The notes under the pieces: generated by a model
What the model was told of the DNA's origin: nothing
Seen by the model: only the letters and a program-made list of their open reading frames with translations
The model's database searches: none
Made by a program: the position numbers and the translations under genes
Shown here: one piece after another, positions 12,330-25,413 of the stretch
Position numbering within the stretch: position 1 is the stretch's first letter
Layout: each line of letters begins with the position of its first letter
From: Craterostigma plantagineum
Lineage: Eukaryota > Streptophyta > Magnoliopsida > Lamiales > Linderniaceae
Direction: 5' to 3'
DNA: 64,000 nucleotides
Assembly: GCA_027422505.1 (NCBI GenBank)
Contig: JAPQWV010000001.1
Coordinates: 7,440,001 to 7,504,000 of the forward strand

Positions 12330-12565
12330 AGGGTGTGTTTGGATAGAGGAAAACGACGGTAGAAGAAAACAAATTTTCACTAGATTTTCCTCACAAAATG
12401 GTTAGAAAAATGGTTCTCCAAGGCTTTTGCTGTAAAATTAACTTGTGTTTCCTTTTCTTTTCTTTTCATCACCTATTTCATTAATCAACCAAACACAAAA
12501 AAACAGAAATTTTCCAATTTCTTTTCCTTTCCTCACTAATTTTCTTAAACCAAACAGACTCTAAA
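12330..12565. mobile_element. Candidate short MITE
   Basis: It begins agggtgtgtttgg and ends ccaaacagactct, an imperfect inverted pair around AT-rich non-coding DNA just downstream of the sulfotransferase-like gene. The TSD is not resolved. Confidence 0.4.
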
Positions 12566-12766
12566 TGCCTATACAAGACAGGGAAAAGCTATACAATTTC
12601 TTGCAAAGCTAGACCAAAAAAAAAGGCGATTAGTAGGATTGGCGACACAAAGGAAGACCAATTTTTTTCTTTCTGTTCTTTCTTCTTTTCTGGGTTTTCT
12701 TGCAAAAACTCAGAACTACTCGTAGTTAAGTTAAAAACAACTAATCTTTCGTCTTCCCCTTTTCTT

Positions 12767-14698
12767 CTAGTTAGTGTAATCAGAGTAAAGAAAGCTCTCG
12801 TAGTTCGTCCCCGTAAGGGTTCTGTTCACATCTTCCCAGTTCTTGATATGTTCCGTTACCGATCCTTTGTGTATCTTAACTTGCCGACTCGTGAGCTCCA
12901 TTTTGGGCAATCCCAGAAAGTTTAGTACATCCCATAATTTCTGTAATAGAAAAAAGGTTCAATTTTTATAATGTCCCATTTCTGGGTTATTTACGAATGC
13001 CCTATATAGAGATGGACGAAAAAAAAAATACTGAAACAGAAGACCTACAGTTCGATTCTGTATAAGGTCTTCGTAATAGAGAACGATGTGCCTCGTGCTG
13101 TGAAAATACTCCAACACATCTTTTACGGTCTTTTCCATGAGCTTTAGATCTGTTATCAGAGACGATGCATTGATCTCTGGCTTATATCTCGAAAGCATAT
13201 CAGCCTACACAAAAGCCACATATTGAAAAAAAAAAAAAGATCAGATATTTATGTTCATAAACACAAAATTCACTCTGTGTATGTGTTTTTTCAATTTACT
13301 TAAGATGCGTTTTATTACCTCTTCCTTTGAGTGAACATGGGACTTGTGAGTTCCATTCAAGAGCTTCGCCTGCCTATCGTAAGAGTTGGCAAGCACTGAA
13401 ACCATTCGACGTAGAAGATTCCTCCGAAATAGGAATATTACAGAAACGCCCTTGTCGTTCAGATAACCAACAATTTCCCCGCGGTGATCCATCAATCCCT
13501 GAGTTGCCCAAACACATACATACATTGATCATATGGTGTAATGAAAAAATCTACATTCCATTCTAACATATATAGCAAAACCAAAATCTTTATAAAACCT
13601 GATTAAGCATCCATTTAAAGCCAACTGCAGCTGAGCACTCGTTCTTCGAAGCGCTCGTCCTAATATCCAGATTGTAAACCCTCTCGAGGGTAGAAAAGAT
13701 CGAACGAACGCTCTCCCTCCTCTCTCTGAGAGAGAATATCTCTCCGTTAGAGCTCACATTTGTATGGTTATTCAGCAATGTCTCGAACCATCCACTCCCA
13801 GACCTTTGCATAGACACGATGGTGAAGGGCAGTATAGGGCTACAAGCGCATTCAGCCCTTTGCATACAAAAATAAGAAAAAGATTCAATTTTTAATCCTT
13901 CCAAGAAATGTCGAGAAGTGGGGGATTTCGATTACCTGTGAAAGGTGACGGGCATTGGGTAGTGTAAGTATGGTGCTTGGGACTTATCTGTAATGATTCT
14001 GCTGTTGCATTGCTGAGTGTAATTAACTTCGATGTTCAAGAAACTTTTTCCATTACCATTCTGTTCGCTCGTTTGCTTTAGGCAGATCGAACAGATGTAA
14101 ACGCCACAGGCCATAGAGAATACTAAGACTAATTTTCTCAACGAAGCTGGCGATTTCTTGGGAGGTTTTATAATCAATGCATCCTATTAATTTAACCGAT
14201 AAAAGAGATGGCAATTAGCTATGTAATGAGAAAGAAAACAAGCATATAATTGATACCCCAGCAACAGAAAAGATAGTACAACAAAAGTTAAAAGAGGAAA
14301 GAAGGATGTAAGAGGAGCAGCCAAAAAAAAAACATTTCATTTCCGGATTCAGAAACAAAATCCTAATACTATAATCATGTACTCTCTCGCCCTAAACATC
14401 CATGTAAGGAAATACATTCATCCCCAAATTCACAGCAGCCCACCAAAATGTTTCGAATTTCAAGCATGAAATCGAGCTTTTAGAGGAAGAAATGGCCAAA
14501 ATACAGCGTCCCATTTCACAAATTTGAATCATATATAAGCAAAGCAGTAGGCCGCAAAACAACTTGATCACGGCAACGACGACTCAGAGGTAGTAATAAT
14601 TATAGTAGCAAAATACTAAATAGAAACAAAGAAAGACAACAAAGTACAGTTGGAAAAGATTAGCTCACCTTGGTGAATACACAAATATCTTCAGCCAT
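12767..14698 (-). CDS. Membrane-anchored sulfotransferase-like P-loop protein
   Basis: Six exons join in phase to 348 aa: 14698-14669, 14183-13936, 13857-13599, 13498-13319, 13204-13049, 12940-12767. The protein starts MAEDICVFTK, has basic residues then a single hydrophobic segment at about residues 28-45, and then a lumen-facing domain, a type II layout. The sulfotransferase 5'-phosphosulfate loop is FTIVSMQRSGSGWFETLL at about residues 104-121. A candidate 3'-phosphate site is VIFLFRRNLLRRMVSVLANS. The C-terminal part carries YYEDL and KLWDVLNFLGLP, typical of plant proteins annotated as P-loop NTPase superfamily or NodH-like sulfotransferases. The expected cofactor is PAPS; the substrate is unknown. 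The tiny first exon is supported by the CACCAAG|gtgagc donor and in-phase joining. No break was seen. Confidence 0.88.
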
Positions 14699-14798
14699 TG
14701 CGAAAGAAATAAAATTCCGAACGGCAAAATTTTCAAAAACAGCTCAGATTCCTTCTACTTCTTTCTTCAGTCGCTGCCCATCAACGCCCAAGAGGGCT

Positions 14799-14806
14799 TT
14801 TAAATA
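14799..14806 (-). promoter_or_regulatory. Candidate TATA box of the sulfotransferase-like gene
   Basis: The minus strand reads TATTTAAA about 100 bp upstream of the ATG at 14698. Spacing is suitable; the match is weaker than for the patatin gene. Confidence 0.4.
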
Positions 14807-15469
14807 AGCACACGTATCTGCTGCGCACACACAATGACAAGAACAAAAACTAATATTTAAAACGAGTTTTTGATTTATGGAGTCGGCAGCAGAGGTCTTG
14901 AGTTGCGAGCGAAGGAAGCAACTCACCTCGTTAAAAACGAAGACAGTAAAGAGAGTCGTCGTAAAGCTGTTGACTGTCTTACTGAATTTTTTAGAGCGCG
15001 TGATTGATATGTTTTGTTTAATGCGGAAATTTTATGTCAAGCGAATTTTAGAAGGGGAATTTTCTAATCGATCCCTAGTCAGTAACTTTGTAAAGTGTTC
15101 CGTACCTGTCAGAACTCCAAATAGTTTAAAGGACCAACATTGCGTTAAATGACATAGATAAGGATTAAAAATATGTATTGACGAAAATACCCTTAATAAC
15201 ATACTGAACTAACAGTCTGTTATGCAGTTATATTATATTGTTATAAAAGTCTGACGAACTGTTATTTTACTATTCCTTATCTGTTACTGCGATGCTGAAA
15301 ATTGTTATCGACAGATAATATTTATTTTACGAAGCTCGTTTTTATAGTGAATCGATCTCCGAAATTTCGAATGTCCATTAACCAACCAATTTCGGCGTGT
15401 AAGGTATGGTGTATTGTGGTATTGACGAAGCAAGATGTAAGATTTTTATGAGTTTTTATCTTTCTATTT

Positions 15470-16345
15470 AGGGTTCTAATATGCGAAAACAAGATGAAAT
15501 CAAAGCCGTTTTTAGCACACTACATCTAATATGTATAAAATTCGAAGTACCCATAGTATGGTCAGCTCGGTGCGGCACATTATTTGCTTGTTCGTCCGAC
15601 GTTCATCTTTTAATTTTGCGAAAATACGGCCGACCCCAATATTTTGAATATATTTATACTGTGTCCAAATTGTTACTCGTAGTATCAAATCCGTTACTAT
15701 TTCAACCAAACCCGTTACTAAGTCTACCAAAAACCGTTATTAAACTATAACTAATTGTTACCATGTGTAGGGTTCTAATTTGCGAAAATAAGATGAAATC
15801 CAAGCCTTTTTGGCAACGATTACATCTAATATGTATAAATTCGAAGTACCCATAGTATAGTCATCCCGGTGCGGCACATGTGGGCTCGTTCGTCCGATGT
15901 TCACCTTTTAATTTCGCGAAAATACGGTCGACCCCAATAATTTGGGTATATTTGTACTGTGTCCAAACTGTTACTCGTAGAAACAAATCTGTTACTATGT
16001 CTACCAGAACCGTTACTAGATAGACCAATACCGTTACTAGATCTACCAAAACTGTTATTAAACCGAAAATGATTGTTACCGTGAGTAGGGTTCTAATTTG
16101 CGAAAATAAGATGAAATCCAAGCCGTTTTCGGCAACGATTACTGGGGGTATCGAAACCAATAAGGACTCGTGGTATCGAAACCAATACGGTCGACCTCAA
16201 TAATTTGGGTATACTTGTACTGTGTCCAAAATGTTACTCGGGGTATCAAATCAGTTACTCTGAGTATGGAAACGTTACTGTGGGTATCGAACCGTTATTA
16301 ATCTATAATAAGTTGTTACCATGTATGTGTGAAGTGTTACTGTGT
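15470..16345. repeat. Three tandem units of about 260-318 bp
   Basis: Each unit opens with tagggttctaat.tgcgaaaa and contains tgtactgtgtccaaa followed by a string of gttactcgtag.atcaaa-like words. Units start near 15471, 15770 and 16087; the third is shortened inside. They form the left subterminal arm of the MULE. Confidence 0.8.
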
Positions 16346-16485
16346 GCACGTAATTTGTTATTACAGGCAGAAACATCCAATACGTACACAACGAGAAGCC
16401 AAAAACTTACCAATTGATATCAATTAGACAAAAAGGACAGATTGATATCAAATAGACAAAAAAGACAAAAAGAATACTGCAACGG

Positions 16486-18733
16486 TTAAATTGCTTCCTT
16501 GCATGTTCGGCGATTGTGCCCAACCCTTTTAGATCTTCCACACTTGAGTGGACGAGTGTCTTGAACTTGTGAAGGAATTCTTTTAGATCGTGGACGGCCT
16601 GGGGGTCTTTGAACGTCTGGTTCCACGTCTTCGGGTATAGGATCTTCAATGGCAAAATTAGAAGGAATTGGATTTATAGAACCCTGGTATGCCTCTCGGT
16701 ATTTCGCCAAACTGTAATAGCTGTCACAGAACTCATATGGAGAAAGTCCCATCGAAAGAATGCATGCGCATGCATGCTTACACGGAAGCCCCTGTAAATC
16801 GAGTGTCGGCAGGAACATCTCTTATTGTTTAAATCTACGGCATATTTGCTCCCGTTTTCTGAAACCTCGAACTGCCACCCACCAGACCTATCGACCTCCA
16901 ACGTTCGAGATTCATCGATGCTTAATTTCAGCTTCTTCTCCGGCTTCGTACACAAACGGCCGAGCTGTTGGTGTGCTTTCGTTCGTTTGTCGTTCATCAT
17001 GATCATTGTCTTCCGTCTTATCTCATCGACCAAACTAACAATAGGTAGAGCCCTAGCCTCACGAACCCAACTATTCCAACTTTCCGCAATGTTGTTGTCA
17101 ATTATTCCCCATCTATTGCCGTGAAATAAGGAGTTAGCCCAACAATTAGGATTCGTCTTTCCTATGAAGTTTGAGTGTGCGGGAAATGCCGTTTGAACTT
17201 CCTTAAGAAATTGTCTGAAATCCTCCAAGTAAGGAGAGTAAGCTGCCTTCTTGAACTTTGTTGTCCAACTTTTTTTGTTCTTATAAGGGTACTTTCGCAA
17301 GACCTGAACAGATAGTGGAAGAAAACAAAACCCTCGTCTGAAATAACAATACACCACTAACAAATAACTGAAATGAGTCTAGAAATAACAATACATGGTA
17401 ATGTACCTCAGTCTTGAAATCGTCAATGACATGTCTTAAACAATATGCATGGTGAGACCCTGGAAATATTGAGGGCACGCCTTGAACCAATCCTCCACGC
17501 CGGTCGGAAAAAAAATGTATAATCTTTGAAGTTGTCTCTTCCATAATAGCATAAGAGGTGCCTCAATTTCAAAAGAAACCACTCCCAGTTAGGGGATGTT
17601 TCTGCATCAGAAACTGTGCAATAACAACTTATGAACATATAGTAACGAAAAAAGCTACAAAAAATTATTGTAAGGAAATAACAAAACATGCGAAAGCAAC
17701 ATTAAACAATCCATCATTTCCATCTTTTGACACAGCAGTAAGTAAGGACCCTTTGTGCTTATTCTTGATTTGTGTACCATCAAGGAAGAGTAGTGGTCTA
17801 CAATCCCTTATAAACCCAATTATACACGCATTGAAACTCACAAACATTCTCCTAAATTTGTTTGTTTCAGGATGAAGTTCACAATCTGCAAATGAACCTG
17901 GATTTGTTCGAAGCACAGCATTGCCGTACCACCTTAATTTATCATACGAACCTCTTTGAATCCCATGAATATTTTTTAAGGCTACTTCCTTCGCTGACCA
18001 AGCTCGGTGATGTGGTATTGCAACCCCATATTCCCGCAACATATATTCTTCATAGTGCGTGGCTTATAGAGAGGCTCCGTGCTCAGCTTCGGCTGAACCA
18101 ACTCGGCAACCAATTTTGCATCGGCTTTTGGGTGGTCTCTCATTAGTAAACTGGATTCACCGCAAGTGTGGTTGAGGTTGCAGTTTCTTATGCTAAACAT
18201 ACCATCACATTGCCAGTGAGCTGCGTATATCCTCCATCTACATCCATCGACGTTGCATACTACGATGATCTTCTTAGTGTCATTTTTATATACTTGAAAG
18301 ACTTTCTGCTCGCAACAGCATACCTCTTAAGCTTGCTTCGAAACTCATTAGCACCCTCAAAGACTTGCCCTTCACCCTCAATGCAACGAAGCCAAAAGTC
18401 GACTGAGTTCGCATTCGCGAGAACTCGAAATTCACCCTGTGATGGCCCGACCTGAGATGGCATATCCTCAGTTGTATTCCCGTGTTCAGATACAATCATG
18501 TCAATGACCTTCATTCTTAGCTCGTGGTGCAATCTCACCATGAACTTCACATCACTATCCATAAGCAATTGCATAGTGGTGTTGTTAAGAGGTGATTTGT
18601 ATCTCAAGGAGATGGAGCTACTATGGACATCTGAGAAACGCTGGATAACTAGTAATAAGAGGTCTGTTAAAGATGATGTTTCTCTTACCTCCAACAAAAA
18701 AAAATTATGCACAAAGTGCAAGAATCGAATCAT
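16486..18733 (-). pseudogene. MuDR-type MULE transposase, frameshifted
   Basis: Domains in order: an N-terminal region and Mutator DNA-binding-like segment with CNVDGCRWRIYA (18733-18000); the DDE core with first Asp in LLFLDGTQIKNKHKG, second in FFSDRRGG and CLRHV (about 17870-17440), and the glutamate in IDNNIAESWNSWV (about 17090); a SWIM zinc finger CSC...LPCKHA (about 16830-16770); and a C-terminal zinc-knuckle-like CGRSKRVGHNRRTC in which the second Cys is Ser. Frame changes occur near 18275 (one A missing in an A-run), near 18040, and inside the SWIM finger near 16810. The enzyme cannot be made as it stands. It lies downstream of the Ulp1 gene on the same strand. Confidence 0.85.
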
Positions 18734-19055
18734 GTATTCTTGACATAGTGGGGACCATGGATACTGTCAAAGTCAGTAAATGAAGAAGAGAGATGATTTC
18801 TCTTGTTGAAATGGGGTTTAGAGTAAAGTGTGGCGTATTTTTTTCGCATTGGCGGGTTTTGTAAAATTTTCAGGTTCTGTTACTAGTATGTGCATTTCTG
18901 TTACTTTCCTGCCAAATTGGCCTTGAAGCTTCTGGCGGGAAAACCATCATGAGATGAATTTTGGGCGGGAAAGTAAATAAAATCAAGCGTAGATTATCTG
19001 TTACCCGGTATGGTAAACTTGTTACTAGTTATACGTTGAACTGTTACTGCCTGAA

Positions 19056-20200
19056 ATCAGAAACTAAACCAATTACATATTAAATTGTTATTGCACAGCG
19101 TTATCTGTTACTTGTCACGTATTGCTCTGTTACCCGAATACCCGATTCTAGTTACTATACTTGTTAATTTGTTACTATTTATACGTTGAACTGTTACAGC
19201 ACGAAATCAGTAAACAACACAAGGTTTACGTTTAAGATTAATCGAAGATGTCATTAACTTTGTTGAATCACTTGTGTTACGTCGACCATTTGTACTGTAA
19301 AATAAAAAGTAATAGATCGTATCTTCCCGTTTTGTGTACGTAGAATCAATCCATAGAAGCATGATCATCCTCTCAAGAAGAGTGCTCTTATTTTTCACAC
19401 TATACTTCAACTTCTTTAATTCCAACATAACCTCCACGAAAATCATAACCATAACGTAAAATATTTTTATCCAAAACTTCGTGAATTTATATATTATACT
19501 GAATGTAGCGTGTTTGCAGTATAAAATTTGAAAATAATAAACTAAACTAATTACATATTAAATTGTTATTGGAACAGTGTTATCTGTTACCTGTCACGTA
19601 CTGATCAGTTACCCAAGTACCAGCTTATAGTTACTAAAATTGTTAATTTGCTACTATTTATACGTTGTCGTGTTACCGCACGAAATCAGTAAACAACACA
19701 AGGTTTACGTTTAAGATTAATCGAAGATGTCATTAACTTTGTTGAATCACTTATGTTAGGTCGACCATTTGGACTATTAAATAACAACTAATAGATCGTA
19801 TCTTCTCGTTTTGTGTACGTAGAATCACTCCTTAGAAGCATGACCATCATCTCAACAAGAGTGGTACTTATTTTTCACTCTATATATTAACTTATTCAAT
19901 TCCAACATAGCCTCCACAAAAAATCATAACCATAAACTAAAATATTTTTATCTAAACTTCGTGAATTTATATATTATACTGAATGTAGCGTGTTTACAAT
20001 AAAAAGATTGAAAATCATAAACTAATCTAATTACATTATAAATTGTTATTGCACCAGCGTTATCTGTTACTTGTCAAGTACTGACCTGTTACCTGCGTAT
20101 TCACTTCTGTTTTTTATCAGCGTTAAATTGTTACTAATAACAAGTTAAACTGTTGCTGCAGGAAATCCATAAACAACAGAGAGTTAACTAGAATCATGCA
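19056..20200. repeat. About 480-bp tandem repeat, 2.3 copies
   Basis: Units begin aaacta(a/t)(a/c)c.aattaca at about 19056, 19537 and 20019 and share agattaatcgaagatgtcat and gtgaatttatatattatact. The last copy is partial. The repeats sit between the transposase promoter side and the end of the Ulp1 gene, and carry the GTTAC words seen elsewhere in this MULE family. Confidence 0.8.
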
Positions 20201-20387
20201 CACACATTGTCAGCAACATAAGCGAAATCTTTTCAAAAGCAACATTCTACACAAAAGTCTCAGGTACACATAGCAGCAAATTGTAACAAACCGGCTAAAA
20301 TCTGCGCCCAATATGATCGGATGTCGCCGGTCCTGTTGATTTCATCCACCTACCAACATCATCTCTCAATAATGCGTACCCAAACAT

Positions 20388-20983
20388 TGTAACGACCCGT
20401 CCCATACCGGATGTCACTATAGCTTCGGTCCCAACCGGGACTAGTGGGGTTGGGCCCACCACACTCCGACTGATAGTCTGGCCTCACTGTATCACCATTT
20501 AACCTTTTAGCGTGCTTCGTGCACTCGCTCACCGCACCCTGAGAAACTTCCCAGGGGCTCACCCATCCCTAGATTGCCCCAAGTCAAGCACGCTTAACTT
20601 TGGAGTTTCTATAGATGGACTCCCGAAAAGGTAGGTCGACCTTGGTAATATGAGTAGTACTATCAATCCTTTTATACGATTCTTAGCCTGACACGCCTAT
20701 ACATTGTCAGTCTCAGGATCCCCTCTCATTCTGGTGTTGGATCGGTTCGTTCATGTACCCCTTCGCCTAGAAGCCTGCCAGGAGCCGCTCATTGTCCGTG
20801 CACCCTGGCACCGGCGATCACTCCCCGCCCTCTTCGGTCCCGTCTCAGGATCCCCTCTCATTCTGGTGTTGGATCGGTTCGTTGATGTACCCCTTCGCCT
20901 AGAAGCCTGCCAGGAGCCGCTCATTGTCCGTGCACCATGGCACCGGCGATCACTCCCCGCCCTCTTCGGTCCCGGGCGTCACA
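20388..20983 (-). repeat. Cassandra LTR 1, with internal 134-bp tandem duplication
   Basis: This is 596 bp against 463 bp for LTR 2. The extra length is a tandem copy of the block starting gtctcaggatcccctctcat (20707-20842 and 20843-20976). Confidence 0.85.
20546..20612 (-). other. 5S rRNA-like segment in a Cassandra LTR
   Basis: The minus strand contains AAGTTAAGCGTGCTTG and GGGATGGGTGAGC.CCTGGGAAG, matching internal-promoter and 3' parts of plant 5S rRNA with small indels. Equivalent segments lie at about 21211-21276 and 28388-28455. This is an LTR part, not a 5S gene. Confidence 0.8.
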
Positions 20984-21041
20984 TGCCCACCAGCTTCCGC
21001 CTGGTTCGTCCCCGAACCAGCACCGTACTGCGAGAGGTTGT

Positions 21042-21053
21042 GCTCTGATACCA
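21042..21053 (-). promoter_or_regulatory. Cassandra primer-binding site, tRNA-Met type
   Basis: The reverse complement reads TGGTATCAGAGC, two bases from the LTR edge. The same motif is repeated in the second interior just before 21591. Confidence 0.85.
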
Positions 21054-21055
21054 CC

Positions 21056-21518
21056 TGTAACGACCCGTCCCATACCGGGTGTCACTATAGCTTCGGTCCC
21101 TACCGGGACTAGTGGGGTTGGGCCCACCACACTCCGACTGATAGTCTGGCCTCACTGTATCACCATTTAACCTTTTAGCGTGCTTCGTGCACTCGCTCAC
21201 CGCACCCTGAGAAACTCCCAGGGGCTCACCCATCCCTAGATTGCCCCAAGTCAAGCACGCTTAACTTTGGAGTTTCTATAGATGGACTCCCGAAAAGGTA
21301 GGTCGACCTTGGTAATATGAGTAGTACTATCAATCCTTTTATACGATTCTTAGCCTGACACACCTATACATTGTCAGTCTCAGGATCCCCTCTCATTCTG
21401 GTGTTGGATCGGTTCGTTCATGTACCCCTTCGCCTAGAAGCCTGCCAGGAGCCGCTCATTGTCCGTGCACCCTGGCACCGGCGATCACTCCCCGCCCTCT
21501 TCGGTCCCGGGCGTCACA
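21056..21518 (-). repeat. Cassandra LTR 2 (463 bp)
   Basis: It begins tgtaacgacccg and ends gggcgtcaca. It is nearly identical to LTR 1 apart from the duplication there. Confidence 0.88.
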
Positions 21519-21737
21519 TGCCCACCAGCTTCCGCCTGGTTCGTCCCCGAACCAGCACCGTACTGCGAGAGGTTGTGCTCTGATACCACCTGTAATGACC
21601 CGTCCCATACCGGGTGTCACTATAGCTTCGGTCCCTACCGGGACTAGTGGGGTTGGGCCCACCACACTCCGACTGATAGTCTGGCCTCACTGTGTATCAC
21701 CATTTAACCTTTTAGCGTGCTTCGTGCACTCGCTCAC

Positions 21738-23860
21738 TGTGGCGACCCTGACTTTCTAATCATACTTAGGGGCGGATTTTCGCAACGTAAGTCGCGGGAG
21801 ACCCATCTAAAAAAAACTTTTTCCTAAAATATGATATGTTACGATAAAACGTAACCCACATCGTCGTAATTATACAAAGGCCGAAGCCCCAAAATATGTA
21901 TCATATCAAAACATCCTAACATCGCTCCACAGGTCGTCATCCATGTACAGCCTTGCCCTCAAAAGACCCTGGAGTACCGCCGTCAGCCCGCCTTAGTCGT
22001 GACGTTTCTCAACGTCCGACTTTATCGTACCTACAACACATAAAACGTGGAATGAGCTTATAAAGCTCAGTAAGTGGAACCCATGCAATGCACGTGTCCT
22101 AAAACGCAAAGGCATCCGCGCTAATGCTTCCTAATCGTATCATGTAATTCGTGTCTTGAATTCATGTCTTGTATTTTGTGTCTTGTAATTCGTGTCTTGT
22201 CTTATCTTGTAGTTCGTGTCTTGTCTTGTCTTATAGTTCGTGTCTTGTCTTGTAGGGCCCATGGCTTATCTTGCTATGCACCATCATGGAGCTCAAACCC
22301 ATTAAGGGTAAATAAATATGTAAGTGGCAATACCCACTCATGGGAGGCGAACCCTAGGGCGCCTTTTCTGTCCCAAGGTGGTTTCATACGCCACGCGGAC
22401 GATACTTCCACTGAGAGGCTAACCCTAAGACGCCCTTTTCAATCCCAATGTAGTTTATCGATCCCACGGACGGTCACAATGGAAGACTCACTCTGAGGTT
22501 GCTGACACCGTAGCCTTGATGCCGTTTGTTTCCTCAGGGTGCGTCCTCCAAGTCATAACCTTCCGCCACATGCATGCCCTTGCCTTGAGACATGTCATGT
22601 CGTGAAATTGGTGACATAAAATCACCATGGTAGCATAGAGGAGCCATTAAATGCAAACTTTTATCGTGTTTAAGCAATCATACGTGTCCTATGCTCATGT
22701 CTTGTAACTTCGTGTATGCACGTGATAATGCGTGCGTGAATAAAGCCGAAGTGCTTGTCATGCCATTTCATGTAATAATTAATTCACGTAAATAAATAAA
22801 TCACATAAGGGTTCACGTAGAGTCATAGCAGCATATAATCATGTCATTCAAGCACGTAACCATGTAATTCATGCACATATAATTTATGTGTTGTAGATGG
22901 GATTTCCACTTACCTGGTATCCTTAGCTACTTAGCTTATCGTACGGTAAGTCGCTAACCTTCAAACCCTCTTATGTATTTGAAATTTAACTTGCTAAAGG
23001 TTGCGTGTTGAATCTTTACTTTGGTCTTCTTCTCTTCCTTGGTTATTCTTTCGTGTTCAAATGAGGGTTCCTTTGTTAATGATCTTTTTCTTCTATTCAT
23101 AAGGATGTTCGAATGATATAATGGATATACATCACTACTTAAAATTCGTGTGAGGTGACGTGTTTTCCTAAGGCTTAAGCAACTTTATTATTATTCTAAT
23201 CTCTATCCATAACAATTTGGGCCTAAGATCAAAGATTTAATTATGACCCAATTATAAATATAGTCCAACTCATTTAATCTAATATTATAAATTTCATTTA
23301 GCTCTTTTGAGATTTATAATTTCAAGCTTCAAGATTTCGAGACTTAATGATTTCGGGTTCTAATGATTTCGTGACTTAAAGATCTCGAACTTCTTATCTA
23401 GCCCTTTCGAAACTAATTCATTTTTAAAAGTTATAAATCTCGAGACTCATCTGAATTCTAAGTACTTTTCTAGCTTTGACATTTTTATTTTTGATAGCAT
23501 ACTTAGAAAACCCTACTGTTTCACAAACTCCTCTTGTCAATAGTTTCGATTTTTTTTTTTTATCAATATAATTGTTAATTACTTTCTTAAGTTAGAATCC
23601 TTCGTAGCACGAAATTAACTCATCATTTAAATTCTCTAAATCCTACGTTCATCATTTAAATCATACTTCGTAACACGCATAAAAGTTTTAAACCACGTAG
23701 CATGAAATCATATAGACACATTAGTCACTTAAGGGCACAAAAGCATAAAAGCATCGTATCACCCAAAGTCCTAACTTCTTTATTTATTTAATCCGACAAA
23801 ATTCCTAATTTACTGCTAATTAAGTCGTAAGTCCCGTAATTAAACTTTACGGGTATTACA
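21738..23860 (-). repeat. LTR (3' LTR in element orientation)
   Basis: It begins tgtggcgaccctg and ends tacgggtattaca. It contains a gtcttgt-rich microrepeat at about 22150-22255. An open frame of 110 codons recurs identically in the other LTR and is not a gene. Confidence 0.9.
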
Positions 23861-23873
23861 TCCTCCCCTCCTT
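23861..23873 (-). promoter_or_regulatory. Polypurine tract
   Basis: The minus strand reads AAGGAGGGGAGGA directly before the 3' LTR, the expected plus-strand priming site. Confidence 0.75.
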
Positions 23874-25413
23874 AAAAAGAATTTCGCCCCCGAAATTCCG
23901 TCAGCTGGAATAATTCAGGGTAACGATTAATAGGAAATTATCTTGGCTTGGTTAGGTGATAAATAACCACCTACTTACCCTTAAAGGCAATTCTTACTAA
24001 GGAAAAGAACATATCCTTTACCCTTAGGCTAAACGTCATCCTTGCTTGGTGATAAAAAGATCAACAAGGAATTCTAGAATAAATTTCTGAAGTAAGCATG
24101 ATTCTTGTATTGATCTTTTCTTGTCTAGAAATTTATCGTAGCAGAATAATCCTAATTCTCGACTTCGTATTACTTGCATTCAAAAACCTCGATTGTCCTA
24201 GGTTTACAATCGAATAAGAAGTACGGAAGGTTATAAACAACAAGATTATCATAAATCAAGGAATTCAGCGAAACGGTATTTCCTGTCTTGATTTATCTTA
24301 CCCTTGTCGCTTTTCCGTCATGCAAGGTTTCATCGAAGATTTCTATAACTTTCCAATGTGTTTATTGTAGGATACATCCTTGTCCTGAATTTTAACAGCA
24401 CAGGGAGGGAAATCCAACAATTAATTCATAATCTACTCTTCCTCCCTTAAAAAAATCTGCTACTCCTTATTCTTAGAAGTCTGGAAATAAATGTTTCATG
24501 TGGTGACGGGAGTTCAAGAAAGAGAAACATTCCATTGGAGTAGAATGAAGGGAAGCAAAACAAAAAGTTAATGTAAGGTCTCTCTTGTCATCTTGGATGC
24601 TAGCAACTAATTCCTGATAGAATGCTTATGACGCTCATCTAAGTTGTTCGGACCTGTATCACCTTAAGGTGGGGCTAACGAGAACGGTTATAATTCTGAT
24701 TTAGACCAGAATTTATAAATCATGAGCATCCACCACGCTTCCGCTGCGCGACTCTGATATGGAGCATGTATAATTTGCAGAAGGGTTGAAAAAATTGGGA
24801 GATCATGTATATTCTGGTATAATAGGATTTAAGCTTATTGGGCTGAAAGAAATGAAATGTAGTATCACTATCGTATTTCATAAGAGAAGAATATTCAAAG
24901 AAAAGAAATACAACCTTGATCATGAATCGATCAGAAAATATTTTCGAAATATTGTCGAAACATACATTGGCGTCTTTGGGAGCTATTGACATTATTTCAG
25001 CTAAGACTAAGGAAAATCTCTGCTTAACCATTTATGCGAAAAGATTCGCAACTTGTCCTAAGAAGTTACTGAGGTTTGTACTTAGATGTTTAGAGATTCT
25101 ATTTTAGCTGATCCTGCCCGCAAGACGGGTATTTCTCTTCTCAGGAAATTGAAGTTTACGATCTTTCCTAGAGAAATCAGATACGGTTTCATATTTTGGA
25201 AGCCTATCTGTCAAGATCATAGTTTTCATCGATACCCAAGCTGCCATTCTATGGAAATAATGAAGTATCTTTCCAACACTTAATTATTTCGTGTTGGACC
25301 TCCATGTGGCAGGTTAGTACATCATATTTAAATGGTCAGAAGGTATTTCCACCTTCGGTACGCGATATTGGCGACACATTTAAATGTGTGGCTCAGTTTC
25401 CTAGAATTAACCA
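23874..25413. other. Non-coding interior of the LARD-like element
   Basis: There is no frame with recognisable retroviral-type domains; the sequence is AT-rich. The pol genes are absent. Confidence 0.6.

Noticed and set aside
15512..16160. Hydrophobic Val/Leu/Thr-rich minus-strand frames
   Set aside because: They arise from the tandem GTTAC repeats read in reverse. The repeated residues follow the DNA period and no start or homology supports a gene.
20546..20612. Possible 5S rRNA gene
   Set aside because: Only part of the 5S sequence is present, with indels, and it sits in each Cassandra LTR. It is an LTR component.
20704..21665. Overlapping 60-114-codon frames on both strands in GC-rich DNA
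   Set aside because: They fall in the Cassandra LTRs and interiors, which are non-coding in this family.
22164..22496. A 110-codon plus-strand frame, repeated exactly at 26679-27011
   Set aside because: It lies inside the two near-identical LTRs, so the repeat is the LTR pair and not a conserved gene.
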